Assembly: GCF_951793255.1 (NCBI RefSeq)
Contig: NZ_OX636706.1
Location: 2,767,501 to 2,831,500 of the forward strand
Source of the DNA: Desulfovibrio piger
GTDB taxonomy: Bacteria > Desulfobacterota > Desulfovibrionia > Desulfovibrionales > Desulfovibrionaceae
Direction of reading: 5' to 3'
Length of the DNA: 64,000 nt
Shown here: in pieces, positions 43,990 through 53,462 of the stretch
Position numbering within the stretch: position 1 is the stretch's first letter
Layout of the letters: each line of letters begins with the position of its first letter
The notes under the pieces: model-generated
What the model was told of the DNA's origin: nothing
Database searches by the model: none
The model's input: only the letters and a program-made list of their open reading frames with translations
Made by a program: the position numbers and the translations under genes

Positions 43990-46719
43990 TTACTTCTTGG
44001 GCATGGCCGCCAACACCTTTTCGGGGTACGCGGGCAGATGGGTCACGCGAGCGCCGCAGGCGTTGTAGATGGCGTTGATGATGGCCGGATGCGGGCCGCA
44101 CAGCGGGATCTCGCCCGTGCCGGAGGCGCCGAAGGGGCCGTCAGGACGCGGGGTCTCCACGTAGATGAGCTCGAGGTCGTCCGGGATATCCTTGATGGTG
44201 GGGATACCGGCGCCGGCCATGGTGCTGTGCTTCTTGATGTCCTCGTAGTCTTCGGTGAGGGCCAGACCGATGCCCTGGGCGATACCGCCGTAGAGCTGGC
44301 CGTCGGTGAGCAGGCGGTTGACCACCTTGCCGATGTCGGCCACCATGGTCATCTTTTCCACCTTGGTCTTGCCGGTGGCCACTTCCACGGCCACTTCGGC
44401 CATGAACAGGCCGTACATGTAGCAGCAGAAGGGTTCGCCCTGGCAATTCTTGCCGCAGTCGCGGGCCGGAGCGGTCCACTTGCCGTCCTGATGCACGGCG
44501 CGGCCTTCGGCCTTCATTTCGTCATAGGTGTAGAAGCCGCCGTCAGGCTTGCGCATGGCTTCCACCAGCTGTTCGCAGGCCACGCGGATGGCGTTGCCGG
44601 TCATCACCTGGGAGCGGGAACCGCCGGCAGGACCGGAGTTGGGGGTCTTGCTGGTGTCGTTCATGACCAGGCGGATCTTTTCCACAGGCAGGCCGATGGG
44701 ACGCAGGGCCTCATGGGCGGTGCACTGCGCGCCGGAGTCGGCGCCCTGGCCGTGATCTTCCCAGGAGCTGCCGATGGTCACGGAGCCGTCGGGGTTCAGT
44801 TCGGCCCAGGCTTCGGAGGAGTCGGGGCCGTCCAGACCGGCACCGTACACGGCAAGGGCCAGGCCCACGCCGCGCTTGACGGCGTCGGTGGATTCCGCCT
44901 TGGCCTTGGCTTTGGCGGCCTCATACTTGGAACGCAGGGCCTTGAACATGGTGGGCAGGTTCATGACCTCGGGCTTCTGGCCGGTAGGCGTGGTGTCGCC
45001 TTCCTTGTAGCAGTTGAGCTCGCGCAGATCGAAGGGATCCATGCCCAGCTTTTCGGCCAGTTCGTCCATCAGCACTTCGGAGGGGAATTCCGATTCGGGA
45101 CCGCCGTAACCGCGGAAAGCGGCGCCCCAGGCGTGGTTGGTGGCCACGGTGCGGCCGTCACCACGGATGTTGGGGATGCCGTAACCGGCGCCGATGAACT
45201 GGGCGCCGCGCAGGGTCAGCAGGTCGCCGAATTCGGAGTACGGGCCGTGGTCGCAGGTCCAGTCGGTCTCCATGGCCACGATCTTGCCGGTCTTCTTGTT
45301 GGCGGCCATGCGCACCTTGGTCCAGAAGGGCGAACGCTTGCCGGTGTACTGCTGTTGCTGCTGGTAGTTGTAGCGCAGGTGGCAGGGACGGCCGGTGGCC
45401 AGCACGGCCACGCCGATGAGGGCTTCCATGGTGGGGCTGAACTTGTAGCCGAAGGTGCCGCCGGTGGTGTTCTGCACCATGACCAGCTCTTCGGGGAATT
45501 TCACGCCCAGACCGGGGGCGATCATCAGGGCATGCAGGTGCAGGCCGATGGACTTGGAGTGGATCACCAGCTGGCCCTGCTCGTTCAGGTAGCCGTAACC
45601 CACGTCAGGCTCGATGTTCAGGTGCGGCTGACGCTGGGTGTAGAAGCTGTCTTCCACCACCACGTTTTCGGGATCGTCGAAGAAGGGCTTGGTGTCCTCG
45701 CCCTTTTCGATGTGGGGCTCATAGTAGATGTTGGGCGTGCCGGGATGGATCTCGATGGCGTCGGGAGCCATGGCTTCGGGCGCGCTCATGTATTCGGGCA
45801 GCAGTTCCAGGTCGAACTTGACCTTGTCGGCAGCGGCGCGGGCGTGGGCCTCGCTGTCGGCGCAGACGATGGCCAGGGCGTCACCGTACTGGAACACCTT
45901 GGTATCGTTGAGGATGGGACGATCCCAGCCGTCGCCCTTGTTGTCGGCAAAGGTGATGAGGCCGGTGATGCGGTTCTTGCCCTTGACGTCCTTGTGGGTC
46001 AGCACGCGGACCACGCCGGGCATCTTTTCGGCTTCGGAGGTGTCGATGCCCTTGATGATGGCATGGGAGACCTTGGCCTGGGCCAAGGCCAGGTGCAGGG
46101 TGTCGGGCGGCATGTGCACGGCGGCGTCGGCGCCGTATTCGGCCAGACCGGTCACCTTGACCAGGGCGCTGGGACGGGGCAGACGCGAACCGAAGGCGCG
46201 GCCGTCGGCAGGCAGCTTGTAGCGCAGCTCTTCGATGTCCTTGTCACCGCGCATGACGGCGGCGGCGTCCATGACGGCGTCCACCAGGGGCTTGTAACCG
46301 GTGCAGCGGCAAATATTGTGATGTTTCTGGAACCAGTCGCGCACTTCTTCACGGCTGGGGGCGGGATTGGAGTCCAGCAGGGCCTTGGCGGACACGATGA
46401 AGCCGGGCGTGCAGAAACCGCACTGGGCCGCACCGTGGAACATCCAGGATTCCTGGAGGGGATGCAGTTTGGCGGGGGTGCCCACGCCTTCGAGGGTGGT
46501 GATCTGGGCCTGATCGGGCACGCGACGCATCTTGACGATGCAGGCGCGGGTGACCTTGCCGTCGAGGATCACGGAACAGGCACCACACTGGCCCTGACCG
46601 CAACCGACCTTGACGCTGGTGATCTGCAGCTGGTTGCGCAGCACGTCAACGAGAAGAGTGTCGGAATCCACCAAGACCTGACGGGGAATACCATTGACCA
46701 CAAGCGTTTTCGTTTCCAT
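43990..46719 (-). CDS. mop: Aldehyde oxidoreductase (molybdenum hydroxylase)
   Basis: Oxidises aldehydes to acids at a molybdenum-cytosine-dinucleotide site, passing electrons through two [2Fe-2S] clusters. 909 residues, against 907 in the D. gigas enzyme. The plant-type cluster uses Cys40, 45, 48 and 60; the second uses Cys100, 103, 137 and 139, the same numbering as D. gigas. The Mo domain shows YNYQQQQQYTGKRSP, RTVATNHAWGAAFRGYG and FGASGTGEIPL with the active-site Glu (870). As in other Mop proteins there is no FAD domain. It lies 51 nt after the MoeA-like gene. Substrate range cannot be read from sequence. Confidence 0.97.
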   Translation of the reverse strand: METKTLVVNGIPRQVLVDSDTLLVDVLRNQLQITSVKVGCGQGQCGACSVILDGKVTRACIVKMRRVPDQAQITTLEGVGTPAKLHPLQESWMFHGAAQCGFCTPGFIVSAKALLDSNPAPSREEVRDWFQKHHNICRCTGYKPLVDAVMDAAAVMRGDKDIEELRYKLPADGRAFGSRLPRPSALVKVTGLAEYGADAAVHMPPDTLHLALAQAKVSHAIIKGIDTSEAEKMPGVVRVLTHKDVKGKNRITGLITFADNKGDGWDRPILNDTKVFQYGDALAIVCADSEAHARAAADKVKFDLELLPEYMSAPEAMAPDAIEIHPGTPNIYYEPHIEKGEDTKPFFDDPENVVVEDSFYTQRQPHLNIEPDVGYGYLNEQGQLVIHSKSIGLHLHALMIAPGLGVKFPEELVMVQNTTGGTFGYKFSPTMEALIGVAVLATGRPCHLRYNYQQQQQYTGKRSPFWTKVRMAANKKTGKIVAMETDWTCDHGPYSEFGDLLTLRGAQFIGAGYGIPNIRGDGRTVATNHAWGAAFRGYGGPESEFPSEVLMDELAEKLGMDPFDLRELNCYKEGDTTPTGQKPEVMNLPTMFKALRSKYEAAKAKAKAESTDAVKRGVGLALAVYGAGLDGPDSSEAWAELNPDGSVTIGSSWEDHGQGADSGAQCTAHEALRPIGLPVEKIRLVMNDTSKTPNSGPAGGSRSQVMTGNAIRVACEQLVEAMRKPDGGFYTYDEMKAEGRAVHQDGKWTAPARDCGKNCQGEPFCCYMYGLFMAEVAVEVATGKTKVEKMTMVADIGKVVNRLLTDGQLYGGIAQGIGLALTEDYEDIKKHSTMAGAGIPTIKDIPDDLELIYVETPRPDGPFGASGTGEIPLCGPHPAIINAIYNACGARVTHLPAYPEKVLAAMPKK

Positions 46720-46770
46720 ATGCGACTCCTAGAAACGGCTTGCAAGTTGAGACGGTCGCTGCCGCGCCGT

Positions 46771-47811
46771 CTATTTTCCAAACGGACAGATGGGATAACG
46801 GCATTCGCCACAGCCGGAGCAGAAGCCCCCGTGACCCATGCCGGCGATATCCTCGGCTGTCACCTCCAGTCCGGCCAGAAGGCGCGGGACTACGAGTTCG
46901 AAGATGCTGGCCTTGTAATACATGACACAGCCGGGCAGCCCCAGTACGGGGACGCGGCCGCGTTCCGTGGGCACATAGCCCAGCAGGAACATGGCCCCGG
47001 GATAGACCGGTGCGCCATAGCTCACCACCTGCGCGCCAGCGGCACGGATGGAAGCGGGGGTCTTGTCGTCGGGATCCACGGACATGCCGCCCGTCACCAC
47101 CACCATGTCGGCTCCCTCTCGGATGAAGCCGCTGATGGCTGACGAGGTCATCTCCACTTCGTCACTGGTGAAGACCTGATCCATGACGGTGCATTCAAGG
47201 CGGGCGAACTTGTCTCGAAGCACAGGGCCGAAGGCATCCTTGATGCGGCCCGTGTAGACTTCGCTGCCGGTAGTGACAATGCCTACCTTGAACTTTTGCA
47301 GGGGCAGGACCTCGACCACGGGACGGGAAACCAGCTGCTCGAGAGCGACGATCTTGCTTTCCTCGATGAGCAGGGGCACCACACGGGTGCCCGCCAGGTT
47401 CTGTCCCGGCCTGACCTGCTGCATGCTGTGCAGCGTGGCCAGGGTGATCTCTCCCAACGAATTGATGCGGGTCAGCGTGGGGACATCCACCCGCAAGAGG
47501 CCCATACAGGACGCCGAGTAGTTGATGCGCCCTTCCTTGGGCTCGCTCAGCGTGATGTTGGCCCCGGCCGTAGCGGCCGCGATGCGCCGGGCGGCTTCAT
47601 TCTCATGCAGCACGCCCTCCTGCGGCTCGTACACATACAGATGTTCCTTGCCCACCTCCAGAAGGGTTTGGATGTCTTCCTCCCTCACGATATGCCCCTT
47701 GCGGAAAACGGGCCCTTTGTCCCCTCCGGGCACGATGCGGGTGATATCGTGACAGAGCACGCTGCCGACAGCGTCCTTGACGTGAATGGTTTTCATGGCA
47801 GCAGCTTTCAT
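46771..47811 (-). CDS. MoeA/MogA-like molybdopterin-binding protein
   Basis: A 346-residue protein with a central MoCF domain (VGIVTTGSEVYTGRIKDAF...VVVTGGMSVDPDD; about 170-315), which binds molybdopterin. The N-terminal part resembles the MoeA-like proteins beside molybdenum hydroxylases. A C-terminal CSGCGECRYPIC tail adds four cysteines, perhaps a metal or cluster site. It probably helps insert Mo into the cofactor of Mop. AGGAGA lies upstream of ATG 47811. It is the first gene of the mop cluster, with its own promoter between it and the insertion element. Confidence 0.85.
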   Translation of the reverse strand: MKAAAMKTIHVKDAVGSVLCHDITRIVPGGDKGPVFRKGHIVREEDIQTLLEVGKEHLYVYEPQEGVLHENEAARRIAAATAGANITLSEPKEGRINYSASCMGLLRVDVPTLTRINSLGEITLATLHSMQQVRPGQNLAGTRVVPLLIEESKIVALEQLVSRPVVEVLPLQKFKVGIVTTGSEVYTGRIKDAFGPVLRDKFARLECTVMDQVFTSDEVEMTSSAISGFIREGADMVVVTGGMSVDPDDKTPASIRAAGAQVVSYGAPVYPGAMFLLGYVPTERGRVPVLGLPGCVMYYKASIFELVVPRLLAGLEVTAEDIAGMGHGGFCSGCGECRYPICPFGK

Positions 47812-47845
47812 TGTCTCTCCTGAACAAACTGTGAGATACGGAAAA

Positions 47846-47874
47846 GAAATAGCAAGTTTTCATAAAAAGTGCAA
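47846..47874 (-). promoter_or_regulatory. Candidate promoter of the mop cluster
   Basis: On the minus strand TTGCAC (47874-47869), 17 nt, TATTTC (47851-47846), giving a leader of about 30 nt. It lies 21 nt inside the left end of the insertion element, so the element leaves it intact. Confidence 0.5.
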
Positions 47875-47894
47875 AGAAAAACCTCATAAAATAA

Positions 47895-48782
47895 GAGAAT
47901 GCCCGGCATACATCTTGCTATACCAGTTTTCTCCAAAGGATACAGGCCAAAGCAAGGTAAAGTAGCCCCATAAAATTGACGAGGTAACAACAGTAGCGAG
48001 TGCGCAAGCTCCGAAAACCCTTCAACCAGGCGAATGTCCGCTCTACTACCCAGCGGTGGGCAGGAGTCCTCCAGCGGTCCCGAACTTCTTCCCCCCGGCT
48101 GCGGATATGCTCCTCAAATCCGTTTACGTAGACTTCTTCGCTGACTCGCGGGTAGTCATAGCCCTTGTCCAGACAGAGATGGCGTACGGCAGACCCCAGA
48201 AACCAGCCGCCCATTTCCCGGGAGTTCTTCAGCGTCGCTTCTATCAGGCGGCTGTCATGAACATTGGCACCTGTGACTGTCACTCCCAGAGGAATACCCT
48301 GACCATCCACATGGAGATGTATCTTGCCGCCGCTTCGGCCCCTGTCCGTCGGGTTGCGTCCAAGGCCCTCAGTCGCTGATTTTTTGAGAGCGCGTCGGGG
48401 CTTGCAGCAAGGTGCCGTCCATAGCCTGCCATTGGGCGTCGACGCCGACCTTTTCCCCATATTCAGCAAGAAGGATGCGAAAAATCTCCGCCATGATGCC
48501 AGCTTTGTTCCATCGCTGGAAGTGCTCGTGGACAGTGCTTTTTGATCCATAGCAGGCGGGAAGCATGGCCCATTGGCATCCTGTCCGGCATTTGTAGAGG
48601 ATTCCTGCCAGAACCGTGCGCTGCGCAAGCGGTTTGCTGCCGCCGCTTCTTTTTCGTTTGAACGGGGCAAGGAGAGGCTCGATACGTTCCCACAGCTCAT
48701 CAGGCACATCACGAAAATCTGTTTGTTTCATGGGACGAGATTACCACACCTTTTAAAATCAAAAAACATGCCGGACATCCTC
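47895..48782 (-). mobile_element. IS5-family insertion sequence, IS427-like group (888 bp)
   Basis: The ends are imperfect inverted repeats: GAGAATGCCCGGCAT (47895-47909) and its partner reading GAGGATGTCCGGCAT inward from 48782, two mismatches in 15. Both flanks carry TAA (47892-47894 and 48783-48785), which fits a short target duplication. One transposase is made by frameshifting. The size and two-frame layout fit the IS427 group. Confidence 0.88.
47918..48731 (-). CDS. IS5-family transposase, programmed -1 frameshift
   Basis: Frame 1 (48731-48369, 120 aa, MKQTDFRDVPDELWERIEP) carries the DUF4096-type N-terminus and the first catalytic Asp (WQAMDGTLL). It stops soon after a run of six A. 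Shifting -1 there (CTC AAA AAA) continues into the long second frame to 47918, with Asp in LCLDKGYDYP and Glu in HRWVVERTFAWLKGF, completing DDE. The fused product is about 270 residues. No other disruption is seen, so the element may be active. Confidence 0.9.
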
Positions 48783-48785
48783 TAA

Positions 48786-49235
48786 GATGGCTTGATGCGT
48801 CAGCGAATGATGCACGCTTTTCCAATGATTTCCGGGGGAATGTCACGCTTTGAGCTTTTCCGGTGATAAAAGTGCGCCTTGCAGCCTTTAATTGTGAAAA
48901 CAAGTACAATCATCACTGCTTCCCTGCCCATCGTTGCACCACTATTTTTTGCAGTTTCCTCTGTCCGTATCCCAAGCGGCAACCTCCCCTTCCGGGATCC
49001 TGTTCCCGATCGCCCGGAGCCCGGCCCGATCGACCATGACGACCGTCTCCGGCTGCCAGTCCGTGCACAGATACGCAGGCGCCAAGAGCCCGGCCAAGCG
49101 AACGGAGAGGCTCCGGACCATGAAGAGGATCACGGGAAAAAAACGGAATCCCCTCCCTACCTGCCGCAGGCCGGAAACGCACGAACGGCCGCATGGCCAC
49201 CGTCCCCCTCCCCTCCGCAGCCCTGCCCATAAGCA
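48786..49235. other. 450-nt gap right of the insertion element
   Basis: No supported gene. A minus-strand frame at 48942-49133 (63 codons, with LSVRLAGLLAPAYL) has no recognised family and no good start site; it could be the remnant of a gene, but this is unproven. Confidence 0.35.
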
Positions 49236-49268
49236 CGAAAAGGCCGAAGCCTTTAGGGCTCCGGCCTT
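49236..49268 (-). terminator. Intrinsic terminator of the DUF2333 gene
   Basis: AAGGCCGAAGCC (49240-49251) pairs with GGCTCCGGCCTT (49257-49268); TTTTCG follows on the minus strand. Confidence 0.82.
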
Positions 49269-49294
49269 GCCGATGCATGTGAATGGACGTCCTG

Positions 49295-50212
49295 CTAGAT
49301 GCGCAGGCTGTCGCGGATGTCTTCCAGACGGTTCTTGGTGAACATCAGGTAGGAGATGATGAGCTCACCGGAGTTGAACGACGAGGTGATGTACATGGGA
49401 TCATAGGTGCAGATGTCGTTCATGAACTGCATGGCGGCGGCCATGTTCTCGGCGTTGTTCTTCTGGGCGATCTCGGGATACAGGTCGTACAGGGCCTTCA
49501 CGAAGTCACGGATGACCAGCACCATGCCCTGCACTTCGTAGATGCGGTTGTCCAGGGTATAGAAGGGGATGTCCTGGGCATCGGCCAGCAGGCCCAGGGC
49601 ATAGCCCAGCATGTTCTCGCCCACCACCGTGTTCAGGGCCGCGTACAGGTCGTCAGTACGGCAATTGTAGGTGCCCTTGCCGGTATCCAGGGACTTCTTG
49701 TATTCCTCCACCTGCTTCAGGGCCTTTTTGTAGGAGCCTTCCGCCGAGGGGAACATGAAGCTGCGCGGGTCCACGGCAAAACCGTTGAGGCGGGCCTGGT
49801 ACAGGAACTCGCTTTCGCGGTCATTGGAGCCCAGCTTGGCGATCTGGGTGGAGTACAGGTCCATGAGCACGCGTGTGGCGTGGTAGACCCCGTACTGGCG
49901 ATAGGCGCGGTTATCCAGCACGAAGCGGTTGAACACGATGTCGTTCATGGTCCAGCCGAAGGTGGAGCCCATCTCGCGGCGCAGCTGATTGGTGACGGAA
50001 TCCACCAGCAGCTTGCCCTTGTCGTTCTCGCTCAGGTTCGCCGTCTCGCCCACAGTGTAGGCCTGGGGGAATTTTTTGGTATCGATGACGCCGTAGAAGG
50101 CCTGGCTGCCCCAGACCAGCACCAGCAGGCCCACAAAAAGGCATACCTGGATGCCCAGGGTCTTGGCCACCACACGGGCCTTGTCAAACACATGCATGTC
50201 CGTCAGTTTCAT
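49295..50212 (-). CDS. DUF2333 family membrane-anchored protein
   Basis: A 305-residue protein with one N-terminal helix (GIQVCLFVGLLVLVWGSQAF, about 20-40) and a helical periplasmic-facing domain. Motifs GSTFGWTMNDIVFNRF and YNCRTDDLYAALN are typical of DUF2333. Function unknown. It lies 310 nt behind the M16 peptidase; the two are separately terminated. Confidence 0.82.
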   Translation of the reverse strand: MKLTDMHVFDKARVVAKTLGIQVCLFVGLLVLVWGSQAFYGVIDTKKFPQAYTVGETANLSENDKGKLLVDSVTNQLRREMGSTFGWTMNDIVFNRFVLDNRAYRQYGVYHATRVLMDLYSTQIAKLGSNDRESEFLYQARLNGFAVDPRSFMFPSAEGSYKKALKQVEEYKKSLDTGKGTYNCRTDDLYAALNTVVGENMLGYALGLLADAQDIPFYTLDNRIYEVQGMVLVIRDFVKALYDLYPEIAQKNNAENMAAAMQFMNDICTYDPMYITSSFNSGELIISYLMFTKNRLEDIRDSLRI

Positions 50213-50458
50213 GTCATCCTCGCAGGATTGAAAATTTCATTTTTCGTATGACAGGACATATTTCCACAAAACGGAAACATATCCCGGACAACCTTTCCAC
50301 ACCGGCAGCACCGGCGCATCAGTCGCCGCACCCCTCTGGCCTAACAGCACAGGCGTCAGTCAGCCGTCAGGATACTTTATTCAGAGATAAGCCCGCCCAG
50401 ACGCCGGTCAAGATGGCGGGCCTGTCCGGCACGGCAAAAATGCCCTGCCGCAAGCAAA
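50213..50458. other. Gap between the DUF2333 gene and the M16 terminator
   Basis: About 250 nt without a gene; it should hold the DUF2333 promoter, but I could not single out a convincing -35/-10 pair. Confidence 0.35.
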
Positions 50459-50497
50459 AGGGGAAGGGACCCTGCCCTCGGCCGGAACCCTTCCCCT
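50459..50497 (-). terminator. Terminator of the M16 peptidase gene
   Basis: GGGGAAGGG pairs with CCCTTCCCC; TTTTGC follows on the minus strand. The CCGCAAGCAAAAGGGG piece beside it also occurs in the hairpin at 59857. Confidence 0.75.
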
Positions 50498-50522
50498 GTC
50501 ATTGCATCCCGTCACCCTTGAT

Positions 50523-53183
50523 CTAGGGCAGCAGGGTCACTTCATACATCTTGTCCACCAGCAAGTACTTGCGGGCGACCTCGCGCAGCTGCTCCGGCGT
50601 CACCTTGGCGGCCTTTTCCAGCAAACGCTTCTGGAAGTCCTGGGGCTGGCCCAGCAAACGTTCGCTGGCGGCCTCGTCGGCCCGCGCGCCCAGGCTCTGG
50701 CGACCACGATAATAGCTGCCTTCCATGCGGTTCAGGCCCTTGGCCAGCAGCTCGGCGGGCAGCAGGTCGGTCTTGATGTCCTTGATGATGCCGCTGAAGC
50801 CCTGCCGGGCCACATCCAGATTGCGGGGCGTGGTCCCGATATAGAAGGCCATGAAACCGGCTTCGGGCAGGCTGCGGTAAAAGGCCGTCACCGTGTAGCC
50901 CAGGCCCTGCTCGTCACGCAGCTTGTTGAACAGCAGGCCGCTCTGGCCGGAAAGCACCGATTCCAGCAGCATGAGCGCCGGAGCGTCGGGATGATCCAGC
51001 GGCACGGCATGGAAGGCCAGCAGCAGATGGGCCTGCTGGCGACCGGGCAGGGACAGGGGCAGACGCTTGTCGACGCCCCAGGTCGGCTGGGGCACATCCA
51101 CGGCAGGCGCGGTGGGCACGGGCAGGCTGCGGGCAAAAGCCAGCACCTTTTCCCGGTCGAAGTCCCCGGCCACGGAAAGGATCCACGGCTGGGCATTCTG
51201 CTGTTTCCAGAAGGCCTGCACGTCCCCGGGACCGAAGCGGTCCTGGTTCTCCGCCGTGCCCAGGCCGTCAAAGCCGTAAGGCTGGCCGCCGGGGAAGAGG
51301 AAACCGTTGATCTTGGAACCCATGAAGCTCATGGGATTGTCCTGACGGCGCACCAGGGCCGCCTTCAGCGTATCGGCCTGACGGCGCACGTCCTTTTCGG
51401 CAAAGGTGGGCTTGTGCAGCAGATCGCCCAGCAGGGCGAAGTAATCGGCATTGAAGCGGGCCGGGCCCGTCAGGGAAACGGTGAAGCTCTGCACGCCCGC
51501 CGAGGCACTCAGGGAAGCGGCGCGTTCGGCCACGAAGCGTTCCATGGCATCCAGGTCACGCGTGCCGCAACCGTCGGTCAGGGTGGCGGCCGTGAGCTGG
51601 GCCAGGCCCTGGTCGGCAGGCTTGAGCAGCGCATTGCCGCCGGGGCGCAGGATCTCCAGCGACACATAGGGGATGGTGCGGTCCGGCTGCAGGATCACGG
51701 TACGGCCCTGCCCCAGATCGACGATCTCGCGCTTGCCCACCTTTTCCGCGGCAGCAGCGGCCTTTTGGCGCTCCACGGCAGGCGCGGGCCAGTTGCGCTG
51801 CAAAATGGCATCCAGATCGGGCAGCTTGGCCTTTTCGGGCGCCAGCACGCGCACGCGCACCTGGTCGGGGCGCAGCCAGAGATCCTGGGCCTGGCGCAGG
51901 CGCGCGCTGTCCACGGCGGCCAGCGCATGACGCACATTGGCTTCACCCTGCGGCCCGCCCAGCTCGAACTGTACCGTGGCCTTCCACGAGGTCAGACCGT
52001 CCAGGGTCTCGCTGGCGCGGTCCATGCCGTCCTCGTAATTGAAGCGTGCCCGCTCGATGACGTCGGGCGTGATCTTGCCGGCGTCCAGCGCGGCCAGATC
52101 GCGGGTGAACTCCTGCCAGAAAGGCTCCACCTTGTCCGCATCCAGCTGGGCGACCATATAGAACAGGCCCGCGCGGTTGAGGCTCATGTTGCCGACGCTG
52201 ATGCTGTCCACCAGCTGTTTTTCGTAACGGTACTTGCGATAGAACTGCGAGGTACCGTCGCCGCCCAGCGCATAGGCCAGCACGTCCAGGTCGATGGAGC
52301 GCTGGTCGCCCAGGGCGGGGGCAGGCAGGGCGATGCCCAGATAGACCTTGTTCCACGGCCCGTACGTCACCTCGACACGGGGACCGCCCGCGGCGCCTTC
52401 CAGCTGCACGGGAGCGGGCTCGGGCAGGATGGTGTCGTTCTTCAGGTCGCCGAACAGCTCTTCGGCGTGGGCCAGCACGGCCTTGGGATCGATGTCGCCG
52501 GCCACCAGCAACATCATGTTCTGCGGCTGGTACCAGGTACGGATATAGGCCCGCAGGTCGTCCGCGGTCACGGCCCGGATGGTCTTTTCAAAGCCGATGA
52601 TGGGGCGCCCGTAGACCGTGTGGGCCAGACCGGCCACCTGCAGGTCCTCGAACAGGCGGTGGGTGGGCGTGTCGTCACCGCCCTTGAGTTCGGAAACGAT
52701 GACGTCCTTTTCCGCTTCCAGCTCGGCCGGATCCAGCGAAGGATGGAAGGCCATGTCCTTGACCACGTCCATGCCCGTCTTCCAGTGCTTGGCGGGCATG
52801 TCGGTGATGAACCAGGTCTTGTCGAAGCTGGTGGCCGCGTTGAGATAGCCGCCCAAGGATTCCACATCCCGGGCCACCTGCCCCTTGGGACGCTTCTCCG
52901 TACCCTTGAAGACCATATGCTCCAGCACATGGCTGATGCCCGCCTGCTCGGCGGTCTCGTTGGCGGAACCCGTGCCAACGAACAGGCGCGTGCAGACCAG
53001 CGGGAAGCGGCTGTCCCGGATGATGTAGACCGTCAGGCCGTTCTTGAGGCGGACGAGCATGGTGTCGTTACCAGAGGTTGAAGGATTGGCCGGGGCGGCC
53101 TGCGGCGCGGCAGCGGCGAGCTGCGGCAAAAGCAGGATCCCCAGCAGAAGGATGAGCAATGCATGGCGAGAAATGCGCAGCAT
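50523..53183 (-). CDS. M16 family zinc metallopeptidase, exported
   Basis: An 886-residue pitrilysin-type peptidase. A signal peptide (LLILLLGILLLPQLAAAAPQ) is followed by the inverted zinc motif HVLEH (85-89) in AGISHVLEHMVFKG, with the third ligand expected in ELEAEKDVIVSEL. Four M16 half-domains follow; the C-terminal pair lacks HxxEH and is the inactive half, so this is a single-chain clamshell. The protein is probably periplasmic. Substrate unknown. Confidence 0.9.
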   Translation of the reverse strand: MLRISRHALLILLLGILLLPQLAAAAPQAAPANPSTSGNDTMLVRLKNGLTVYIIRDSRFPLVCTRLFVGTGSANETAEQAGISHVLEHMVFKGTEKRPKGQVARDVESLGGYLNAATSFDKTWFITDMPAKHWKTGMDVVKDMAFHPSLDPAELEAEKDVIVSELKGGDDTPTHRLFEDLQVAGLAHTVYGRPIIGFEKTIRAVTADDLRAYIRTWYQPQNMMLLVAGDIDPKAVLAHAEELFGDLKNDTILPEPAPVQLEGAAGGPRVEVTYGPWNKVYLGIALPAPALGDQRSIDLDVLAYALGGDGTSQFYRKYRYEKQLVDSISVGNMSLNRAGLFYMVAQLDADKVEPFWQEFTRDLAALDAGKITPDVIERARFNYEDGMDRASETLDGLTSWKATVQFELGGPQGEANVRHALAAVDSARLRQAQDLWLRPDQVRVRVLAPEKAKLPDLDAILQRNWPAPAVERQKAAAAAEKVGKREIVDLGQGRTVILQPDRTIPYVSLEILRPGGNALLKPADQGLAQLTAATLTDGCGTRDLDAMERFVAERAASLSASAGVQSFTVSLTGPARFNADYFALLGDLLHKPTFAEKDVRRQADTLKAALVRRQDNPMSFMGSKINGFLFPGGQPYGFDGLGTAENQDRFGPGDVQAFWKQQNAQPWILSVAGDFDREKVLAFARSLPVPTAPAVDVPQPTWGVDKRLPLSLPGRQQAHLLLAFHAVPLDHPDAPALMLLESVLSGQSGLLFNKLRDEQGLGYTVTAFYRSLPEAGFMAFYIGTTPRNLDVARQGFSGIIKDIKTDLLPAELLAKGLNRMEGSYYRGRQSLGARADEAASERLLGQPQDFQKRLLEKAAKVTPEQLREVARKYLLVDKMYEVTLLP

Positions 53184-53400
53184 GGGTACTCCTTATGAAG
53201 GGTTGCGGACGTCTCCGGCCCCTCCGAAGACATCCGGGGAACAGCACGGACCGGTCCCCCTGCCTGACGGCAGCCGGTCCTGCATCTTCCGTTTTCGGAC
53301 AGTAATGTCAGAAGGCCCGCCTGACAAGAGCCGAAGCCCCTGTGTGATGCGGGCACGAAAGCCGAAGCGACGGGATTCGTGCTCCCCTGCCGCCATGCAT

Positions 53401-53440
53401 AAAAAAAGGAGGGGCGTCCCTTGCGGAAACATCCCCTCCC
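53401..53440 (-). terminator. Intrinsic terminator of the liv operon
   Basis: GGAGGGG...GTTTCC pairs with GGGAC...CCCCTCC; TTTTTTT follows on the minus strand, 22 nt past the livF stop. Confidence 0.85.
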
Positions 53441-53462
53441 CTGCATGTCGATGATGCCGGAA

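Noticed and set aside
48942..49133. A 63-codon minus-strand frame right of the insertion element
   Set aside because: No ribosome site, no recognised family and no similarity to neighbours; kept only as a possible remnant in the gap note.
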